The notes under the pieces: model-generated
What the model was told of the DNA's origin: nothing
The model's input: the letters and a program-made list of their open reading frames with translations, nothing else
Databases searched by the model: none
Part shown: positions 17,485-27,045 of the stretch, piece after piece
Position numbering within the stretch: position 1 is the stretch's first letter
How the letters are laid out: each line of letters opens with the position of its first letter
NCBI RefSeq assembly: GCF_024055575.1
Contig: NZ_JAMXOE010000020.1
Location: 60,685-124,684 of the forward strand
Source: Mucilaginibacter flavidus
Lineage (GTDB): Bacteria > Bacteroidota > Bacteroidia > Sphingobacteriales > Sphingobacteriaceae
Length of the DNA stretch: 64,000 nt
Reading direction: 5' to 3'
Position numbers and translations under genes: made by a program

Positions 17485-19455
17485 ATGAAACCTACCATTG
17501 CAGCATTATTTATTGAAAAACATGCCTACCTGCAATATGATTTCAATATGGTTAATCTCGGCGGAAAGTATTTATATGAAATTGAAAAAAACGACAATCA
17601 TTTCATTGTTACTAGGAAAATCAATCCTCAGTATTGTAAAGGCTTTTTCAATATAACTAATTCAAATAATACGATAGAAAATGTTAGTGCTATTGTTGGT
17701 CAAAATGGAGTTGGAAAGTCAACCCTGCTGGACATCATCCGCCGCTGTTTTATCGATAATACAAATGCTCTCCCTCATGTTAAATCTATATTACTAGTTG
17801 AAAACGAAGACCAATTGCTATTTTATTCGCATGACATCGAAACATTATACATGGCAGGAAAAAAGATCAAGGGAATAAGTAAAAACAGCCTTCAAACCAT
17901 TTATTATTCACCACACCTTGATTATCGTTTCAATCCAAACTTTGATGAAATTGATTATTTTGATATTTCGCTTGACAAATTTATAGATCTCGACCTGATA
18001 GATATGGAGGCGATGGATACCAATGAATATGGCGTAAATTTTCCAGTCAAGCAGGAATTACTCTTTAAAAACTCACTGCGGCAGATTCTATTTATGACCA
18101 GTTCATTGGTAGTAGAGGAACATCGTTTTGAAAATATTTTTGATTTTCCTTTGCATGGAAATGCATCACTTTATTTCCGGGGCTTAATTACCGATAAAGA
18201 ACCGAGAAACGTGCCCTATGTATTAAGAGAGCCATTAAAAGAATTAGAGGAAAGAATTGAATCAGAACTCAATGATCATGTCAAAATTCGTAAAATCGAA
18301 AAAAACAATAGAACGATAAACGAAGCTGAAGTAAAAGGGTACTTACTCAAAAGAAACCTGATCAGGCATCTGGTTTCTCTGCTTTTTAAACATATGGACC
18401 GAAGCAATGACTATCTAACTTCAGTTCAATTTGATGAGAGAGAATTTCAGGCAAAACACGCAAAAAGCGCCTATGAATTATTTTTGGCCTTTCTTTCGGC
18501 AACTAGAATACCGACACCCGCGGGCAACAAACAGGCATTTGATGTTAAGGGAATAAAATCGCTTTTCGACAAAATATATAAAGTAGCTGACTCCATTCGT
18601 GATGGAGAACAAATAAACCAAAATGAGATGATTTGTTCAGCCAAAGATGCTATAGAGATTTTAAAACTACACAGAACAGTCATTTATGACATCTCCAGCT
18701 ATTATAACAAGCAGTTGAAAAAAGGTTCCAAAATCCTTCGTGATCTTAATTTTCTAGTGCCCGATTTTATTTATTATTCACCAGCCGAAAAAAGGTTAAG
18801 TTCAGGCGAAAATGCGTTACTGAACTTGTTTTCCAAATTGTACAGTTTCCTCGATGTCAAATTAAATCCTAGGGTCAATCCCAAAAAAAGAATAAAGACC
18901 TTTATATTGCTTTTAGACGAAGCTGACCTTGGATTTCATCCTGTATGGAAGAAAAAGTTTGTAAAAGCAATTATTAGCACTCTACCTTACTTTTTTGAAA
19001 AGTACACGCAAACGCCTTGTATCCAGATTATTTTTACCACACATGATCCTTTAACCTTGTCAGACTTACCCAGTTCTAACGTTGTTTGCTTAGAAAACAG
19101 GGATAACAAAGTCCAGATACTTAATTCGTTAAAGATGTTAAAAACGTTTGGAGCGAACATAACAGACTTATTGGCAAATTCTTTTTTTGTGGATGACGGA
19201 CTCATTGGAGATTTTGCTAAATATAAGATACAGAATATAATTACTTGGCTCAAAGATGAAAAATCAGACGAATCAGAATTGTACCGCAAACTTATTGATA
19301 TAATCGACGAACCGATCGTTAGGAAAAAATTGGCTGAAATGTACGATCACAAGATGAATAGTGATCTAGAACTTTCTTTAATTGACCGGCAGATTGTCGA
19401 ATTGCAAAAACAGAAAGAGCAAAAGCTTAGACATGATAAAAATACCAACAAGTGA
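17485..19455 (+). CDS. ABC-type AAA ATPase of an ATPase-HNH pair (Septu/PtuA-like)
   Basis: A 656-residue SMC/ABC-like ATPase without membrane segments. Walker A GQNGVGKST is at residues 72-80, the ABC signature-like LSSGE at 438-442, Walker B LLLDEADLGFHP at 475-486 and the switch His in TTHDP at 518-522. The 360 residues between Walker A and signature form a helical insert, as in overcoming-lysogenisation-defect and Septu-type ATPases. It overlaps the next gene, an HNH nuclease, by 23 bases, so the two are translationally coupled. This pairing is known in the anti-phage system Septu (PtuA-PtuB) and in some retron effectors. AT-rich codons contrast with the flanking metabolic genes, suggesting transfer. 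The subtype is unconfirmed. Confidence 0.85.
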   Translation: MKPTIAALFIEKHAYLQYDFNMVNLGGKYLYEIEKNDNHFIVTRKINPQYCKGFFNITNSNNTIENVSAIVGQNGVGKSTLLDIIRRCFIDNTNALPHVKSILLVENEDQLLFYSHDIETLYMAGKKIKGISKNSLQTIYYSPHLDYRFNPNFDEIDYFDISLDKFIDLDLIDMEAMDTNEYGVNFPVKQELLFKNSLRQILFMTSSLVVEEHRFENIFDFPLHGNASLYFRGLITDKEPRNVPYVLREPLKELEERIESELNDHVKIRKIEKNNRTINEAEVKGYLLKRNLIRHLVSLLFKHMDRSNDYLTSVQFDEREFQAKHAKSAYELFLAFLSATRIPTPAGNKQAFDVKGIKSLFDKIYKVADSIRDGEQINQNEMICSAKDAIEILKLHRTVIYDISSYYNKQLKKGSKILRDLNFLVPDFIYYSPAEKRLSSGENALLNLFSKLYSFLDVKLNPRVNPKKRIKTFILLLDEADLGFHPVWKKKFVKAIISTLPYFFEKYTQTPCIQIIFTTHDPLTLSDLPSSNVVCLENRDNKVQILNSLKMLKTFGANITDLLANSFFVDDGLIGDFAKYKIQNIITWLKDEKSDESELYRKLIDIIDEPIVRKKLAEMYDHKMNSDLELSLIDRQIVELQKQKEQKLRHDKNTNK

Positions 19456-20334
19456 TCGCAGAGTGCTCAAAGCCAAAAATGAATTTTATCACAATATGGC
19501 TTTGCCGGTACTTGATCGTCTGGACGACGCTGCGAATGCCGGGACATCACGCATTTTTTTAGATTCAATAGAAGACCAGCTACTGAAAATTCTGATAGGA
19601 AGACCTGCAGAAATATTTGCTATGAGCGCTGCCATTAACCAGACGCTTACCCCGGCAAACAAAGAAGCGCTTAAGACAATTTTGACTACGATTGGTTTAT
19701 TACAAAAAAAAAGACAATATATGACGCTTATGATCTTGCCGCTGCACTTGAAGTTAACGTATGTGTTTATTGCAACCGCAATTACACCCATACCGTAATC
19801 GCTCATGACCGCAGAAAAATAACTAGGCCGACTTTTGACCATTATTTTAGTAAAGGATTGCATCCCTTGTTAGCCTTGTCATTTTATAATCTAATACCAA
19901 GTTGCGGCGTCTGCAATTCCGGTGTGAAACATACAGCCGATTTCCAATTGGGGACACATTATCATCCTTATTTCGATGATTATTTAAATGAATATACTTT
20001 TTCATATGAGTATACCAATAAAACACCCTCTGGTCTTGGGATACTTTTAAATACCCGTACTGTCAAATCCTCAAATACTCTAAGCGAACTTGAAACGAAA
20101 GTAATTTATAATAGTCACGATTATGAACTAAAGATTTTACTTGATATGAGGTACAAATTTTCAGATAATTATTTGAGTATTCTTCAGGAGAAAGTTCTAT
20201 GTGGTATAAGCATATCCGCAGAGGAACTTTACAGTATAGCATTCGGCAGTGAGATGCAAGAGGGGAAATTTGGTCACCGACCATTTAGTAAATTTAAAAA
20301 TGACATTCTTAGGGAATTAGGAATAATTACATAA
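19433..20334 (+). CDS. HNH endonuclease (PtuB-like) interrupted by a -1 frameshift
   Basis: The gene begins at ATG 19433 inside the end of the ATPase gene. The first frame stops at 19798 after about 121 residues. The second frame, reached by moving back one base in the A9 run at 19704-19712, continues to TAA 20334. Read through, the product is 300 residues with a complete zinc-bound HNH-type nuclease centre: CVYCN (Cys111, Cys114), TFDHYF (Asp136-His137), SFYNLIPSCGVCN (Cys158, Cys161, Asn162). Everything catalytic lies after the shift. The in-frame A-AAA-AAA heptamer allows -1 ribosomal slippage; transcript slippage, phase variation, a sequencing error or a dead gene are alternatives. Confidence 0.8.
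19704..19712 (+). promoter_or_regulatory. A9 slippery tract in the HNH gene
   Basis: Nine consecutive A, read CAA-AAA-AAA-AGA in the upstream frame. A -1 slip gives Gln-Lys-Lys-Lys-Thr-Ile-Tyr-Asp and joins the N-terminal part to the nuclease part. No strong downstream stimulatory hairpin was seen by eye. Confidence 0.6.
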
Positions 20335-20378
20335 GAACTCCGCCAGCAAAGTACGCGTGGTCAGCGTTTATTTAGAAT

Positions 20379-20396
20379 CGCTTTGCTAACAAAGCG
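20379..20396 (+). terminator. Hairpin after the HNH gene
   Basis: CGCTTTG (20379-20385) pairs with CAAAGCG (20390-20396), 45 bases after the stop. There is no T-run, so termination is only possible. The rest of the 297-bp gap to the TPR gene shows no gene. Confidence 0.35.
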
Positions 20397-20631
20397 GCTA
20401 CCCTTATCATAAAATATTTGTATTTTAAAGTATTGCGATCAAAATGTGGTTATTTGACGCTTGTTACGCGTTAACGGGAACTGCGGTAGCGCATAGGGAG
20501 TACAACCATATGGGCCCTGCATTAAAACGTTTGCACTAGCAGAAGAGGATAATGTCAATATCCAACGACGGTGCTCAAAGGGAATCTTTTCAATTATTAA
20601 TTATTAAATTTACAAGTATTCATCTTATTAA

Positions 20632-22383
20632 TTGGCATTGAATTCATTAGAAAAAATTCAGAAAGTCGGTAAAACACTTTTGGAAACATATAGGGCATAT
20701 AAGGAGATTTTTTTCATTATAATTTCATGTGTTATTCCCTTTATTTTCAAGATTTACGAGGATAATTATAAATTTTACATATCAGTAATGGTTTGTATAT
20801 TAATTGTTGGCATTCTGACATACATAATCCTAAGCCAAAAAAAAACTTCATTGATTCGATCGTCGGCAGACTCAATACTTTCCCTTCCTAAATATCAATA
20901 CCGAAACCGCTATCTACTTATTGCAGCGCTGATATTACTGCCTGCATTAATTTTTTCTATTTATAAATTGAGAAACGAATTTAAAATTAACAAAAATAAA
21001 ATCCTTGTTCTAATCATACCATTTAAAAATGAGACAGATTCATCAAGGGACATTTTTGCGGCCAAATTATATGGTGAGTTAAATGAACAATTAGACACCG
21101 ATAAAAGTATAAAGATTGAACTATTAGAAACGCCCATTTCCGAAAGCGCGGGTGGGATCACTAAAGCCAAAGCCATTGCAAGAGAAAAAAAGGCGGCAAT
21201 TGTGATATGGGGCTGGTATTCGAAGTCTCCGACAGATATTTATTTAAAAACAAAATTTGAGATATTAGATTCGACAATACAAAATGTCAAACATGATTTA
21301 TCTATCCAAAATGAGCAAAGTACGTTCAAAATTTCGCAATTAAACAGTTTTGAACTTCAATCTCAGGTTACCAATAACAATTCTTTTCTTGTTTTTTCCT
21401 GTATAGGTTATTTGGAATATGTACAATATAAATGGTATTCGGCTATATCTTATTTTAACAAAGCATTAAACTTTAAATCAAGCGATATTAATAAGTCGAC
21501 TATCAATTTGTTTAAAGGAAATTCGTTTTATGAGCTTAATACAAATGATAGTGCTGCTTTTTATTACAGGCAAGCTATTAAGTACAATAAAAAATATGTC
21601 CCATCTTACATTGGATTAGGAAATGTTTACGGCAAAAGCAATGAATTCGCTCTTGCGCTGAAATGTTACGATGAAGCCTTATATTATGATTCAGATGATT
21701 TAATGGCTTATAATAATAAAGGAATAGTTTATATCAAAACCCATAAGTATGATTTGGCTGAAGATTGTTTCAATCATGCTTTTATGATTTATCCCGGGGA
21801 TTCAACTACTTTGACAAACATGGCAATGTTCATAGAAATGAAAAATAAGTATGAACATGATGTTGAAATAAATGAAAAAGGAAAAAACCCCAAGCTGTTA
21901 TATCAAGCATTAATTAGGCGGTGCGCGTATTACTATTGGTCTAAACTGTATAAAAAAGCGCTTTCGGATATTAATTTGTGTATCAACCTAGCTCCTGATT
22001 CGGCTAATTTGTATATTTTAAGGGGAGACATTGAAGATGACGGTGAAAACAAAACAGAAGCATCTTTACATGATTACTCTTACGCAGTAAAACTAAATCC
22101 TCAAAACAGCCATGCTTATTACGAAAGAGCGGTGATATACAAACGCTCCGGACAACTAAAACGAGCTATTGCCGACTATAATAAATCTATTTTAATTAAA
22201 CCAAGCGCAGAAGCATATAATAATATTGGTGGCATTTATATGAATTTGAAGATGTATAAACAAGCTTATGATGAATTTAAGTCAGCGCATGAAATAGCTC
22301 TTCCAATAGATTCATCATCATATGGCGATCACATGAGAATGGCGCAATATTATATTCAAAAAGGTGCAAAAAAGCATTATTAG
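20632..22383 (+). CDS. Membrane-anchored tetratricopeptide repeat protein
   Basis: About 583 residues. Three hydrophobic helices occupy residues 25-45, 50-67 and 92-112. A compact alpha/beta domain follows (about 125-225), with IPFKNETD, AAKLYGELNEQL and AAIVIWGWY resembling TolB-N-like sensor domains. The C-terminal 330 residues hold about seven TPR units (for example IGLGNVYGKSNEFALALKCYDEAL). No in-frame ATG precedes the first helix, so the start is a TTG (20632 or 20638), which is uncertain. Low GC resembles the ATPase/HNH genes and sets it apart from the flanks. It may belong to the same transferred patch. The role is unknown; protein interaction at the membrane is likely. Confidence 0.75.
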   Translation: MALNSLEKIQKVGKTLLETYRAYKEIFFIIISCVIPFIFKIYEDNYKFYISVMVCILIVGILTYIILSQKKTSLIRSSADSILSLPKYQYRNRYLLIAALILLPALIFSIYKLRNEFKINKNKILVLIIPFKNETDSSRDIFAAKLYGELNEQLDTDKSIKIELLETPISESAGGITKAKAIAREKKAAIVIWGWYSKSPTDIYLKTKFEILDSTIQNVKHDLSIQNEQSTFKISQLNSFELQSQVTNNNSFLVFSCIGYLEYVQYKWYSAISYFNKALNFKSSDINKSTINLFKGNSFYELNTNDSAAFYYRQAIKYNKKYVPSYIGLGNVYGKSNEFALALKCYDEALYYDSDDLMAYNNKGIVYIKTHKYDLAEDCFNHAFMIYPGDSTTLTNMAMFIEMKNKYEHDVEINEKGKNPKLLYQALIRRCAYYYWSKLYKKALSDINLCINLAPDSANLYILRGDIEDDGENKTEASLHDYSYAVKLNPQNSHAYYERAVIYKRSGQLKRAIADYNKSILIKPSAEAYNNIGGIYMNLKMYKQAYDEFKSAHEIALPIDSSSYGDHMRMAQYYIQKGAKKHY

Positions 22384-22445
22384 GATTTTAGACATTAGTT
22401 TTAGGGTTTCCCGCCTGTCCAAGCATGCTTCCTGGACACAAAAAA

Positions 22446-22466
22446 GTTTAAGCGTTCCGCTTAAAC
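22446..22466 (-). terminator. Perfect hairpin, terminator-like on the minus strand
   Basis: GTTTAAGCG and CGCTTAAAC form a 9-bp perfect stem with loop TTC; on the minus strand it is followed by six T. It lies in the 427-bp gap 22384-22810, where no gene was recognised. On the plus strand it could end the TPR transcript, though without a T-run. Confidence 0.5.
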
Positions 22467-22810
22467 ACAAGATTTTGCCAGTCCGTATTATAATAGTTCG
22501 CGAATTTAAGCCCGCTTAAATTCTCATCGTTCATTGGGAAAAATGGCAGACTTTTTCACGGCAACCGGTGACAGCAAGGTTAATCTTAACCCTATACTAT
22601 TTGACGATCACGATATTCATATTGTCGGTTAAATTCATTTTCTTACTTCAATCAATCTTTTTATTCGGTCTCAAATTATCATTTGCGGCGACTGATCCTT
22701 AGTATACTCCAATCTTTGTCAAACGGTAGCCCGATAGCCGGGAAATAAAATCAGTAAAAACAAGAATTAACTATAAATATCAAAGAACCTTAAAAACCAA
22801 TACTTTTCAT

Positions 22811-23311
22811 ATGCTATTAAAAACAAAATTATTGAAATTGCTGCAACGCTTAACTTCCCCTATTTTATTGCCATACTGGTGGCAGGATGTCATGTTGATG
22901 ATACCAAGATTGGTTTGCGGCTTCCTTTTGACGTCGAATTTTGGGGCTGCAAAATTTGGATTACCGTGGAGCCCCGCCGATAACAATCTCGGCTTTTTTG
23001 AAGTGGCATTCTGGTTTCCGCACGATGTTGCCGAATATGGTGGCATTTTTAAGCTGTTTCCAATATTTTTTGCATGGATGGGTGCCTTTAGCGAAGCTGT
23101 AGGTGGGATTTTTTTACTACTGGGTTTGCAAACAAGAATTTTTTCCTTCCTGATTTTTTGCACCATGATGGTAGCAATCTTTCTGCAGCAGTGGAGTAAT
23201 GGGGCATGGAATACGCTGCCCGCACTCGGCTTTGGTTGGGTAAGTTTGTTCACGATGGTACTGGGCAGCGGGCGTTTTGGATTGGATCATCTCATCTCTA
23301 AAAAATTATAA
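22811..23311 (+). CDS. DoxX family membrane protein
   Basis: A 166-residue protein with four membrane helices and DoxX landmarks: an early GAAKFGLPW, then a loop with FFEVAFWF, GGIFLLLGLQTRIFSFLI and a terminal LGSGRFGLDHLI. DoxX proteins sit in the inner membrane and are linked to redox or thiol stress, with the biochemical activity varying by subgroup. The next gene begins two bases after its stop, so the two form an operon. Confidence 0.85.
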   Translation: MLLKTKLLKLLQRLTSPILLPYWWQDVMLMIPRLVCGFLLTSNFGAAKFGLPWSPADNNLGFFEVAFWFPHDVAEYGGIFKLFPIFFAWMGAFSEAVGGIFLLLGLQTRIFSFLIFCTMMVAIFLQQWSNGAWNTLPALGFGWVSLFTMVLGSGRFGLDHLISKKL

Positions 23312-23313
23312 AA

Positions 23314-23676
23314 ATGAAAAAACATCACCTCATCTTAATAACCTTATTGGTATGGCTAGCAAGCAGCTGCGTGCAGAAATCTTATAAAAAAACCATTATA
23401 ATTAAACTAACAGTAAACCATATTAAAGACATTAAAACAGTCGGCATACGAGGGAATGGCACCCCCTTAAGTTGGGATAAAGATTTCCCGTTGACACCAC
23501 TGGTTAAGGATTCATTATATACTTTAACGGCTACCGTAAACACCGGTTATAAATTCGCTGAAATAAAATTTACCGTAAATGGCGAATTTGAGTTAAAGGA
23601 ACGGCCAAACCGCAGATTAGTTTTTAGTGACAAGGACACTACTTATTACAATGCGGTTTTTGACTTAGAAAAATAA
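23314..23676 (+). CDS. Small lipoprotein with starch-binding-like (CBM20/E-set) fold
   Basis: A 120-residue protein with a lipoprotein signal peptide ending LASSC. The mature part contains VGIRGNGTPLSWDKDFPL, DSLYTLTATV and KFTVNGEFE, with a later RPNRR, the pattern of CBM20/AMPK glycogen-binding-like E-set domains (loading, strand pairing and the NR motif). Binding of a glucan is possible, but aromatic ligands are sparse, so it may only share the fold. It is translated with the DoxX gene. Confidence 0.7.
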   Translation: MKKHHLILITLLVWLASSCVQKSYKKTIIIKLTVNHIKDIKTVGIRGNGTPLSWDKDFPLTPLVKDSLYTLTATVNTGYKFAEIKFTVNGEFELKERPNRRLVFSDKDTTYYNAVFDLEK

Positions 23677-23793
23677 GCAGGGGCTTTCGTTAAGGGACAT
23701 TTTTACTATTGATCCTAAAAGCGGTAAAATATAAATTGCCGCAATGAGCGGGTATTGGATGCGCCGGGTTGTAAAAGCCGGAATCCGTATATT

Positions 23794-25056
23794 TTATACC
23801 TGGTGATTGGATATTTCCTTTGTTATCCAATCTTTCGGGCTTAAACCGGTTGCCTTTTTAAAGGCCCTGTTAAAAGTTGCTTTTGAATTAAACCCGCAAT
23901 CGTATGCGATACCTAACAGTGTTTTAGTTTTTTGTTCACCGGCATATAACATTTGTTTCACTTTTTCAATGCGGTATTGATTAATAAAATCATTAAAATT
24001 TAAGCCGAAACCCTGGTTTATAGCTTTGGAGAGTATGCTGACATTGGTCTGCAATTGCTTCGCCATTTGGGTTAGCGATAATTCAGGGTCTTCATAATTT
24101 CTTTCACTTTCTACAAATTGAATAATTCTTAGCCGCCATTCGTTTAGAAATATACTTGCGTCATCGTGTTTTTGGCTTTCTGCGTCCTCTAAATTAATTT
24201 CAACCATCTGCGCATCTTCAACGATATGATTATTATGCAGCGATGAAAACGGAGCCAGCAATAAAGTTGCTTTTTTATATTCCAGTAAGTTAATTTTAAA
24301 AGAAACTTTTGCCTCAATTGAATTTGAATAGCCCGTTATAGCTATATAATAAAACACAATGGCAAAAGAAAAATATTCCAACCACGGTCCGGTATAAGAA
24401 AGCTTTCTGAATGCAGGAATTTGAGTACCGGCAAAATATAAGAGCTTTAGCAGAAGCATTAATAAAAAAGCAATTAAAAACTTTTGCACCCAACGAAATA
24501 AGACCACATCAGCATAACTTATTACCTGCACGATTATTTTCTTATAGATCATATAGTAACGGAGGCTAAGTAGAAAATAAACCGACATAGATATAAAACC
24601 GGCGTATTGATACCAACTGTCAAAATCAGGGTCAGTTCCACCGGCGAGAAAAAAATATTTCTTCAGTATGACCTTGTCTGTAATATACATGATGAGGGTG
24701 AACAATAGATATAAGATCCCCGGCACTAATTGGAGCCATTCTTTCCTGCCAAATTGGAAAGCGGGGTTAAGAAGGCTTTGTACATAAAAAAATATAACCG
24801 GGCCAATGAAAAACAAATGCTGAAAGGGGAAATAAAACAGAAAATCCCTGTAAGGCTGGTTATCGTACCAGCCGGCAAAGCCTACCATCCAGGGGGTGAT
24901 GTGCAAAATGCAAAGCAGCAAAAATATTGCTAACCATTTGTCCGCCGTGCTTTCGTTGTTGAAGCCTTTTCGGAATAGTAGCATGGCATAGACCAACCCA
25001 TGTACAAAAAAAATCAGCAGCAGTGAACTGTAAAAGCCAAATTCGAAATGAATCAT
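23794..25056 (-). CDS. AraC family regulator with N-terminal membrane sensor
   Basis: A 420-residue protein with about seven hydrophobic helices in the first 240 residues, then an AraC-type DNA-binding domain with two helix-turn-helix units (SILSKAINQGFGLNFNDFIN and, further on, IAYDCGFNSKATFNRAFKKATGLSP). This layout is common in Bacteroidota, where the membrane part may sense a ligand directly. It is convergent with the DoxX operon. Its target is unknown. Confidence 0.9.
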   Translation of the reverse strand: MIHFEFGFYSSLLLIFFVHGLVYAMLLFRKGFNNESTADKWLAIFLLLCILHITPWMVGFAGWYDNQPYRDFLFYFPFQHLFFIGPVIFFYVQSLLNPAFQFGRKEWLQLVPGILYLLFTLIMYITDKVILKKYFFLAGGTDPDFDSWYQYAGFISMSVYFLLSLRYYMIYKKIIVQVISYADVVLFRWVQKFLIAFLLMLLLKLLYFAGTQIPAFRKLSYTGPWLEYFSFAIVFYYIAITGYSNSIEAKVSFKINLLEYKKATLLLAPFSSLHNNHIVEDAQMVEINLEDAESQKHDDASIFLNEWRLRIIQFVESERNYEDPELSLTQMAKQLQTNVSILSKAINQGFGLNFNDFINQYRIEKVKQMLYAGEQKTKTLLGIAYDCGFNSKATFNRAFKKATGLSPKDWITKEISNHQV

Positions 25057-25104
25057 GAGCTAAAATATACAAAAAACTATATTCCTGAAGTCATTCGAAT
25101 AGTT

Positions 25105-25520
25105 TTCGTCCCCGCAGGGTCTCCTGAAAGGGACCCTGCGCCACGTGCCAGGTATGCGCGGGATCGTGCTCCATTTATGTATGGCTGCAAACCATCGCAG
25201 GGTCCTCTGCGAGAGACCCTGCGGCGACAGAAAGGGCCATCGGCCCGGAACATATTGTAGCCGCGGGTTTCAACCCGTGGTAGATTGAAAAAAAAATAAC
25301 GAGTGCCGTCGGCACGAGCCATATTTAGGTGTAAATATTCAACAATATTGGTCGAACCTACGGTTCTGAACCCATTTCGTCTTTATTCCACGGGTTAAAA
25401 CCCGTGACTACAATATCTGGCCGAGGCTATGCCTCTTTAATTCATCTAACCATCTGCTGCAAAATTCGCATATGTTTATGGGTTAACTTAAATCTGCGAG
25501 AGACCCTGCGGGGACAGAAG
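25105..25520. repeat. Cluster of REP/BIME-like palindromes
   Basis: At least eight hairpin units in 415 bases. There are three related CGCAGGGTC/GACCCTGCG units (25113-25140, 25196-25223 and a half unit at 25496-25517). Two CCGCGGGTTT/AACCCGTGG-type units are at 25261-25280 and 25389-25406, in opposite orientation with GTAG/CTAC beside them. Others are GGGCC-ATC-GGCCC (25234-25246), GTGCC-GTC-GGCAC (25303-25315), GAACC-TAC-GGTTC (25354-25366) and GAGGC-TAT-GCCTC (25423-25435). It occupies most of the 644-bp gap between the AraC and PqiA-like genes. No transposase is adjacent; a RAYT gene lies at 37.1 kb and an IS200-like gene at the window start. Confidence 0.75.
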
Positions 25521-25700
25521 ATGTAAAAACCTGCAAGCGCTTATTATCTGCATATTACGATTGGCAAAAATCAAAACAATTGATAATCAGCATGTTTCGC
25601 AGCGTTCCGGGTGTTCCGCGTGAGAAAATGGAATGCCTTACCGGTATAGGGATGCCTGGCTAACGTTAAGTTATAAGCTTTCGTAAAGCTACAGGCACTT

Positions 25701-27023
25701 TCACACCTCACCGTGGGCAGTAATCCGTTTTAAAATGCGCGACAATATCAACGCAAAAATCACATAGCCTGCAAATATGATATATCCCGGCTGAAGTGAT
25801 GTATTGTTTTCCGTTATGGCATTCAACGAGCCGCTATGAATATTCAGGTTGGAAAGCTGGCTTTTGATGATGCCGTTCAGGCCAATATAGGTCATGAGGA
25901 TACCCACCACCATCACATCGGCCATATCCCACTTGCCCGACTCAAACGCTAAATATCTCACCACCCGGTTTTCAGCAATTTTCTTCGGGCTTACGATATG
26001 AATCCCTTTCGCTATCATCCTTAACATCGGCAGCACAATAATAAATAACAGGATAAGTATACCCACTAATACAGCGTCGGGCTTGGTTTGGCTTATCAAT
26101 GCTTTAACTATGCCGAATATGCTTTTGCTTTGGAAAAACAATACCTGGTTGTCAAATGCCACCTTTTCGCCCATCAGCGTAAAATTGAAGGTCTGTATCC
26201 GTGCATCTACCTGTATAATAGTTGCAGTTATACCCACCACCAATAAAATCAAAGCAAACAATAGCGACATCACAAAAAGCGGGGTATGCAGGTGCACCTG
26301 GTTTCGCATTAACAGCCATAGGGCAAGTGCAAATACCACACAGCCCAGCATAGCGTATGCGTAGTTGTAAGTAACTGTACGGATGGCGGCTAACCGGGTA
26401 TCTAAATTTTTGTTAAACTCGTCGGCACCGGCAACGTGGTATTTGCTGAATAAGCTTTTGGTAACTGCGGAGTCGGCCTCGTAAGTGCTGTCATAGGTTT
26501 GGTTTTCAAGCTGGGTTAGCTTACTTGTTGCAATATTTTTCAGTCGTTTGGTGCTTGCCGGGCTGCTTACCTTGTCTATTATCGTTTTCGAAAACGCCGG
26601 TACCTGTGCCTGTATATCATCCGCATTCACCATGGCATTAAATGCCAGTTTCTTCAGCTTGCCTCCCAATGATTTTTGGGGCTTATTGATCTCTGCCACC
26701 GTCTTATTCACCAAACTGTGCAGCTCATGTTCTACCTGTGCCTGCAAAGCTTTCTTTTGCGCACGGGTCATATGAAAATCACTTACCTGCCGATTAATAA
26801 CTTCCGCTATTCTTTCGCGCCACTTGTCGACAGAAAATATACCAAACGTGATATTGTTCACTGTGCTGTAATCCTCTTTGATCTGCTCCTGTTCGCTGGA
26901 AAGTGCCTGCAGGCGGTAGCCAAAATAAGCCTCACCGCAAAGCAGGATACCTAACCCGAGAATGAGTATGATATGGGGCAATCCGAATTTCCTTGCCGCG
27001 GTATTTTGCTGGTTACTTGTCAA
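25701..27023 (-). CDS. PqiA-like (paraquat-inducible protein A domain) membrane protein, copy 2
   Basis: A 440-residue protein: one N-terminal helix (about 15-35), an extracytoplasmic domain of about 180 residues rich in Lys and Gln, then about five C-terminal helices. The motif SGKWDMADVMVVGILMTYIG matches the PqiA domain (GxWSMLDVFVV in enterics). PqiA proteins work with MCE-domain PqiB in lipid transport between membranes; no MCE gene is nearby. It follows its paralogue after 22 bases in the same operon, and the two align over their whole length, evidence of a tandem duplication. Confidence 0.8.
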   Translation of the reverse strand: MTSNQQNTAARKFGLPHIILILGLGILLCGEAYFGYRLQALSSEQEQIKEDYSTVNNITFGIFSVDKWRERIAEVINRQVSDFHMTRAQKKALQAQVEHELHSLVNKTVAEINKPQKSLGGKLKKLAFNAMVNADDIQAQVPAFSKTIIDKVSSPASTKRLKNIATSKLTQLENQTYDSTYEADSAVTKSLFSKYHVAGADEFNKNLDTRLAAIRTVTYNYAYAMLGCVVFALALWLLMRNQVHLHTPLFVMSLLFALILLVVGITATIIQVDARIQTFNFTLMGEKVAFDNQVLFFQSKSIFGIVKALISQTKPDAVLVGILILLFIIVLPMLRMIAKGIHIVSPKKIAENRVVRYLAFESGKWDMADVMVVGILMTYIGLNGIIKSQLSNLNIHSGSLNAITENNTSLQPGYIIFAGYVIFALILSRILKRITAHGEV

Positions 27024-27045
27024 TGCTGTAACTGATTATTTAATA

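Noticed and set aside
25105..25520. CRISPR array
   Set aside because: The repeats are palindromes of several kinds with irregular spacing and no cas genes.
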